This document shows positions 8,536 to 10,666 of a stretch of 10,666 bases of DNA, piece after piece. A model generated the notes under the pieces. The model was given only the letters and a program-made list of their open reading frames with translations, had not been told where the DNA came from and ran no database searches. This DNA is from Clostridia bacterium. Lineage in GTDB: Bacteria; Bacillota_A; Clostridia; Christensenellales; Aristaeellaceae. The stretch covers positions 1-10,666 of the forward strand of contig JAFUDW010000176.1 in NCBI GenBank assembly GCA_017464225.1. The letters run 5' to 3'. Numbering within the stretch: position 1 is the first letter of the stretch; each line of letters starts with the position of its first letter. Both the position numbers and the translations under genes were made by a program.

Positions 8536-9119
8536 AGGCTGCCTTTCGTGGAGGGGATCTCGTCAGCCGCCGCCGGATCAATGCTTACGGCCTGCCTGAG
8601 CGCGCGCCCAAAGGCTTTGAAGGCCGCTTCCAGGATGTGATGGGAATTGGCGCCGTCCAGCTGGCTGATGTGCAGCGTCACGGCGGATGAACGCACAAAG
8701 CCCCAGAAGAATTCCTCTCCAAGCTCGGTATCAAAATCGCCCACCTTGGCCGCGGGAATTTGCAGATTGTACCGCAGCATGGCCCGTCCGGAAAGATCAA
8801 CGGCGCACAGTACCAGCGCTTCATCCATGGGCAAAAGCATGCTGCCATAGCGCGTGATCCCGCGCTTATCACCCAGCGCCTGGGCAAAGGCCTGGCCCAG
8901 CACGATGCCGATATCCTCCACCGTATGGTGATAATCCACCTGTGTATCGCCCTGGCAATGCACGTTCAGATCAAAGCGGCCATGCCGCGCAAACAGGGTA
9001 AGCATGTGATCCAGGAACCCGCAGCCGGTATCGATCTGGGATATGCCGCCGCCATCCAAATCAAGGGCCAAACGGATATCTGTTTCAGCAGTGGCGCGGC
9101 GTATCTCCGCCTTTCTCAT
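8532..9119 (-). CDS. hisB: Imidazoleglycerol-phosphate dehydratase HisB (monofunctional)
   Basis: HisB removes water from imidazole glycerol phosphate to give imidazole acetol phosphate, using manganese in a large homo-oligomer. The 195 residues contain the family signatures TGCGFLDHMLTLFARHG (31-47, H38), DYHHTVEDIGI (62-72, H64, H65, E68), PMDEA (97-101), NSHHILEAAFKAF (158-170, H160, H161, E164) and the C-terminal IPSTKGSL. It lacks the N-terminal HAD phosphatase domain found in the enterobacterial fusion, so histidinol phosphatase activity must come from another gene (the PHP protein at the operon end). Its start overlaps the hisC stop by 4 bases and has a very strong Shine-Dalgarno inside hisC. 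Confidence 0.97.
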   Translation of the reverse strand: MRKAEIRRATAETDIRLALDLDGGGISQIDTGCGFLDHMLTLFARHGRFDLNVHCQGDTQVDYHHTVEDIGIVLGQAFAQALGDKRGITRYGSMLLPMDEALVLCAVDLSGRAMLRYNLQIPAAKVGDFDTELGEEFFWGFVRSSAVTLHISQLDGANSHHILEAAFKAFGRALRQAVSIDPAAADEIPSTKGSL

Positions 9120-10183
9120 GGCTGTACCTCCTTTAAAATCTTCCGCGTTTCATCAATAAACGCCTGCATCTGCTCCATGGTGCCCACGGTGACGCGCACA
9201 TGGCTCGCAGTTCGGGGTGCGCTGAAATACCGCACCAGGATGCCGCGGGCTTTCAGCGCTTTATACAGCGCCTCTCCGCTCAGCGCCGGATGGGACACAA
9301 AAAGGAAGTTGGCGCTGGATTCCGGCATAGAAAAGCCCATATCCCGAAGCTGCCGGGCAGTCCATTGCCTGTTTTCCATGATGACGCGGCAATTTTCCAT
9401 ATACCATTGGTCCTCATCCAGCGCGGCTGCGCCGGCCGCCAGGCTCATACGGTTCACATTATAGGGATTAAGGCTGCAGCGAATGGCGTCCAGTTCTGCA
9501 ATCATCTCCTCACAGCCGATGATATAGCCCAGCCGCGCGCCTGCCAGTGAACGGGATTTGGAGAAGGTTTGCACCACCAGCAGGTTATCATACTTTTTCA
9601 CCAGCGGCACACAGCTTTCCCCGCCAAAATCGATATACGCCTCATCCACCACCACCAGACGGTCCGATCGGGAGGCAATGATCATTTCCAGCGTATCACG
9701 CCTCAGCGCCAAGCTGGTGGGCGCGTTTGGATTTGCCAGGATCAACGGATCGTCGCTCCAGGTGCAGGCCTCCACATCCACTGAATAATCGGGCCGCAGC
9801 GGCAGCTCGGTATACGGGATATGATACAGCCTGCACAGCACCGGATACAGCCCGTAAGTCACATCGCAGAAGGCAAAGGGATGCCTTTCATCCCCATAGG
9901 CCAGAATGATAAAGTTCAGCGCTTCATCCGAACCGTTGGTCAGCAGCACGTTGTTCAATCCAACCTCATAGCGCTCAGCCAGCCGTTCCCGCACGATGCG
10001 GCATACGGGATCGGAATAGAGGTTGCACCGGACCGCTTCGGCCTCCGCGGCCTTTGCCACGGCGGGAGCGGGCGGAAAGGGGCTCTCATTGGTATTGAGC
10101 TTGATATACTGCATGTCCTGGGGCTGTTCCCCAGGCACATAGGGCTTCATGCCCGCATGCTTAGCGCTCAGGAAGCGGCTCAT
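9116..10183 (-). CDS. hisC: Histidinol-phosphate aminotransferase HisC
   Basis: HisC is a PLP-dependent class I/II aminotransferase that converts imidazole acetol phosphate and glutamate to histidinol phosphate. The 355-residue protein shows the family landmarks: LNTNESPFPP (29-38), TNGSDEALNFII (82-93, cofactor phosphate site), NPNAPTS (151-157, with the PLP-ring asparagine), VVVDEAYIDF (177-186, D180 and Y183), the Schiff-base lysine K209 in QTFSKSRSLAGARLGY, and R217 in ARLGY. The C-terminal NFLFV and HVRVTVGT segments carry the substrate carboxylate arginine. The start has GGGGAGG 7 bases upstream, inside the hisD end. Aromatic aminotransferases are close relatives, but the position between hisD and hisB settles the role. 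Confidence 0.96.
   Translation of the reverse strand: MSRFLSAKHAGMKPYVPGEQPQDMQYIKLNTNESPFPPAPAVAKAAEAEAVRCNLYSDPVCRIVRERLAERYEVGLNNVLLTNGSDEALNFIILAYGDERHPFAFCDVTYGLYPVLCRLYHIPYTELPLRPDYSVDVEACTWSDDPLILANPNAPTSLALRRDTLEMIIASRSDRLVVVDEAYIDFGGESCVPLVKKYDNLLVVQTFSKSRSLAGARLGYIIGCEEMIAELDAIRCSLNPYNVNRMSLAAGAAALDEDQWYMENCRVIMENRQWTARQLRDMGFSMPESSANFLFVSHPALSGEALYKALKARGILVRYFSAPRTASHVRVTVGTMEQMQAFIDETRKILKEVQP
9127..9134 (-). promoter_or_regulatory. Strong Shine-Dalgarno for hisB, inside the end of hisC
   Basis: AAAGGAGG on the minus strand, 7 bases before the hisB ATG, is a near-perfect match to the anti-Shine-Dalgarno. It also encodes part of the hisC C-terminus (residues KE of KILKEVQP). Confidence 0.85.
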
Positions 10184-10185
10184 GC

Positions 10186-10666
10186 TTATTCCTCCCCGTT
10201 CATGCGGCTGAGCACGCTGCGGGCATGGGCCTCCAGGCTCTCCGCGCGTGCGAAACGCGCCACATCCTGCCCCACCTTTGCCAGCGCCTCGGCGGTATAA
10301 TAGGAAAACTGGGTCTTCTTCACAAAATCATCCACCGACAGCGGGCTGGAAAACCGCGCCGTGCCCATGGTAGGCAGGGTATGGTTGGGACCGGAAAAGT
10401 AATCGCCCAGCGCCTCGGGGCAGGAGCGGCCCATGAAGACGCTGCCCGCGTTTTTGACTCGATCCAGCCAGTCAAAGGGCTGATCCAGGCACAGCTCCAG
10501 GTGCTCAGGCGCGATGGCATTGGCTACATCGATGGCCTGCGCGATGTTTTCGCATACGATGATCTTACCGCAGTTTTCAATGGACGCCCGGGCGATCTCC
10601 TGCCTGGGCAAAACGCTGAGCTGCTTTTCGATCTCTGCGGCCACGGCCTGGGCCAGCAGCGGAGAA
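10186..10666 (-). CDS. hisD: Histidinol dehydrogenase HisD, C-terminal part (5' truncated by window edge)
   Basis: HisD is a zinc-dependent enzyme that oxidises histidinol to histidine in two NAD-linked steps. Only about 159 C-terminal residues (of a usual 420-440) are visible, because the frame runs off the right edge; an in-frame GTG at 10644 is internal and not the start. Signature residues are intact: the catalytic Glu-His pair in IAPEHLEL, the zinc aspartate in EALGDYFSGPNHTLPT together with its conserved histidine, the LSVDDFVKKTQF segment, and the last zinc histidine in LEAHARSVLSRM near the end. The stop lies 2 bases before the hisC start, and its final codons hold the hisC ribosome site. 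There is no sign of a frameshift in the visible part. Confidence 0.95.
   Translation of the reverse strand, partial: SPLLAQAVAAEIEKQLSVLPRQEIARASIENCGKIIVCENIAQAIDVANAIAPEHLELCLDQPFDWLDRVKNAGSVFMGRSCPEALGDYFSGPNHTLPTMGTARFSSPLSVDDFVKKTQFSYYTAEALAKVGQDVARFARAESLEAHARSVLSRMNGEE

Larger units (their letters stand above)
4979..10666 (-). other. Histidine biosynthesis operon hisD-C-B-H-A-F-IE-phosphatase (5' end outside window)
   Basis: Eight consecutive minus-strand genes encode histidine enzymes. Junctions in transcription order are: hisD-hisC 2-base gap, hisC-hisB 4-base overlap, hisB-hisH 4-base overlap, hisH-hisA 10-base gap, hisA-hisF 4-base overlap, hisF-hisIE 4-base gap, hisIE-phosphatase 11-base overlap. 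No internal terminator or room for a promoter is visible, so one polycistronic transcript is expected. The leader, where a T-box or attenuator would be found, is not in the window. hisG (with or without hisZ) is expected upstream of hisD, beyond base 10666. Confidence 0.93.

Overview
This is an ordinary bacterial chromosomal window, GC-rich by eye (roughly 55-60%). It has strong AGGAGG-type ribosome binding sites, ATG starts and tightly packed genes. The compact his gene order, the fused hisIE and the PHP-type histidinol phosphatase point to a Bacillota lineage, most likely a GC-rich member of Clostridia. That is inference from gene content; there is no rRNA or other taxonomic marker here.

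Layout: (1) Bases 1-2154, plus strand: the 3' end of an ABC transporter operon. It holds the C-terminal part of a fused (two-half) Fbp-like permease and its complete ATPase, and closes with a textbook intrinsic terminator at 2171-2196. (2) Bases 2259-4878, plus strand: a two-gene unit with a Bcp-type peroxiredoxin followed 16 bases later by the RNA-binding transcription accessory protein Tex. A plausible promoter precedes it. (3) Bases 4939-4976: a long hairpin between the convergent tex and his units, probably a shared terminator. (4) Bases 4979-10666, minus strand: a histidine biosynthesis operon read right to left as hisD (partial), hisC, hisB, hisH, hisA, hisF, hisIE and a PHP-family histidinol-phosphate phosphatase.

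The his genes cover every step of histidine synthesis except the first one (hisG, with or without hisZ), which presumably lies beyond the right edge. HisIE performs steps 2 and 3, HisA the isomerisation, HisH-HisF the ring closure that releases AICAR, HisB the dehydration, HisC the transamination, the PHP enzyme the dephosphorylation and HisD the final two oxidations. Genes overlap by 4 bases (ATGA) at three junctions and by 11 bases at the last one. The other three junctions have gaps of 2, 4 and 10 bases, so the whole block should be one transcript with coupled translation.

I looked for an unusual or undescribed system and did not find one. There is no CRISPR array, mobile element, toxin-antitoxin pair, tRNA or rRNA gene. 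No non-coding stretch exceeds about 105 bases. The main open question is the substrate of the transporter.
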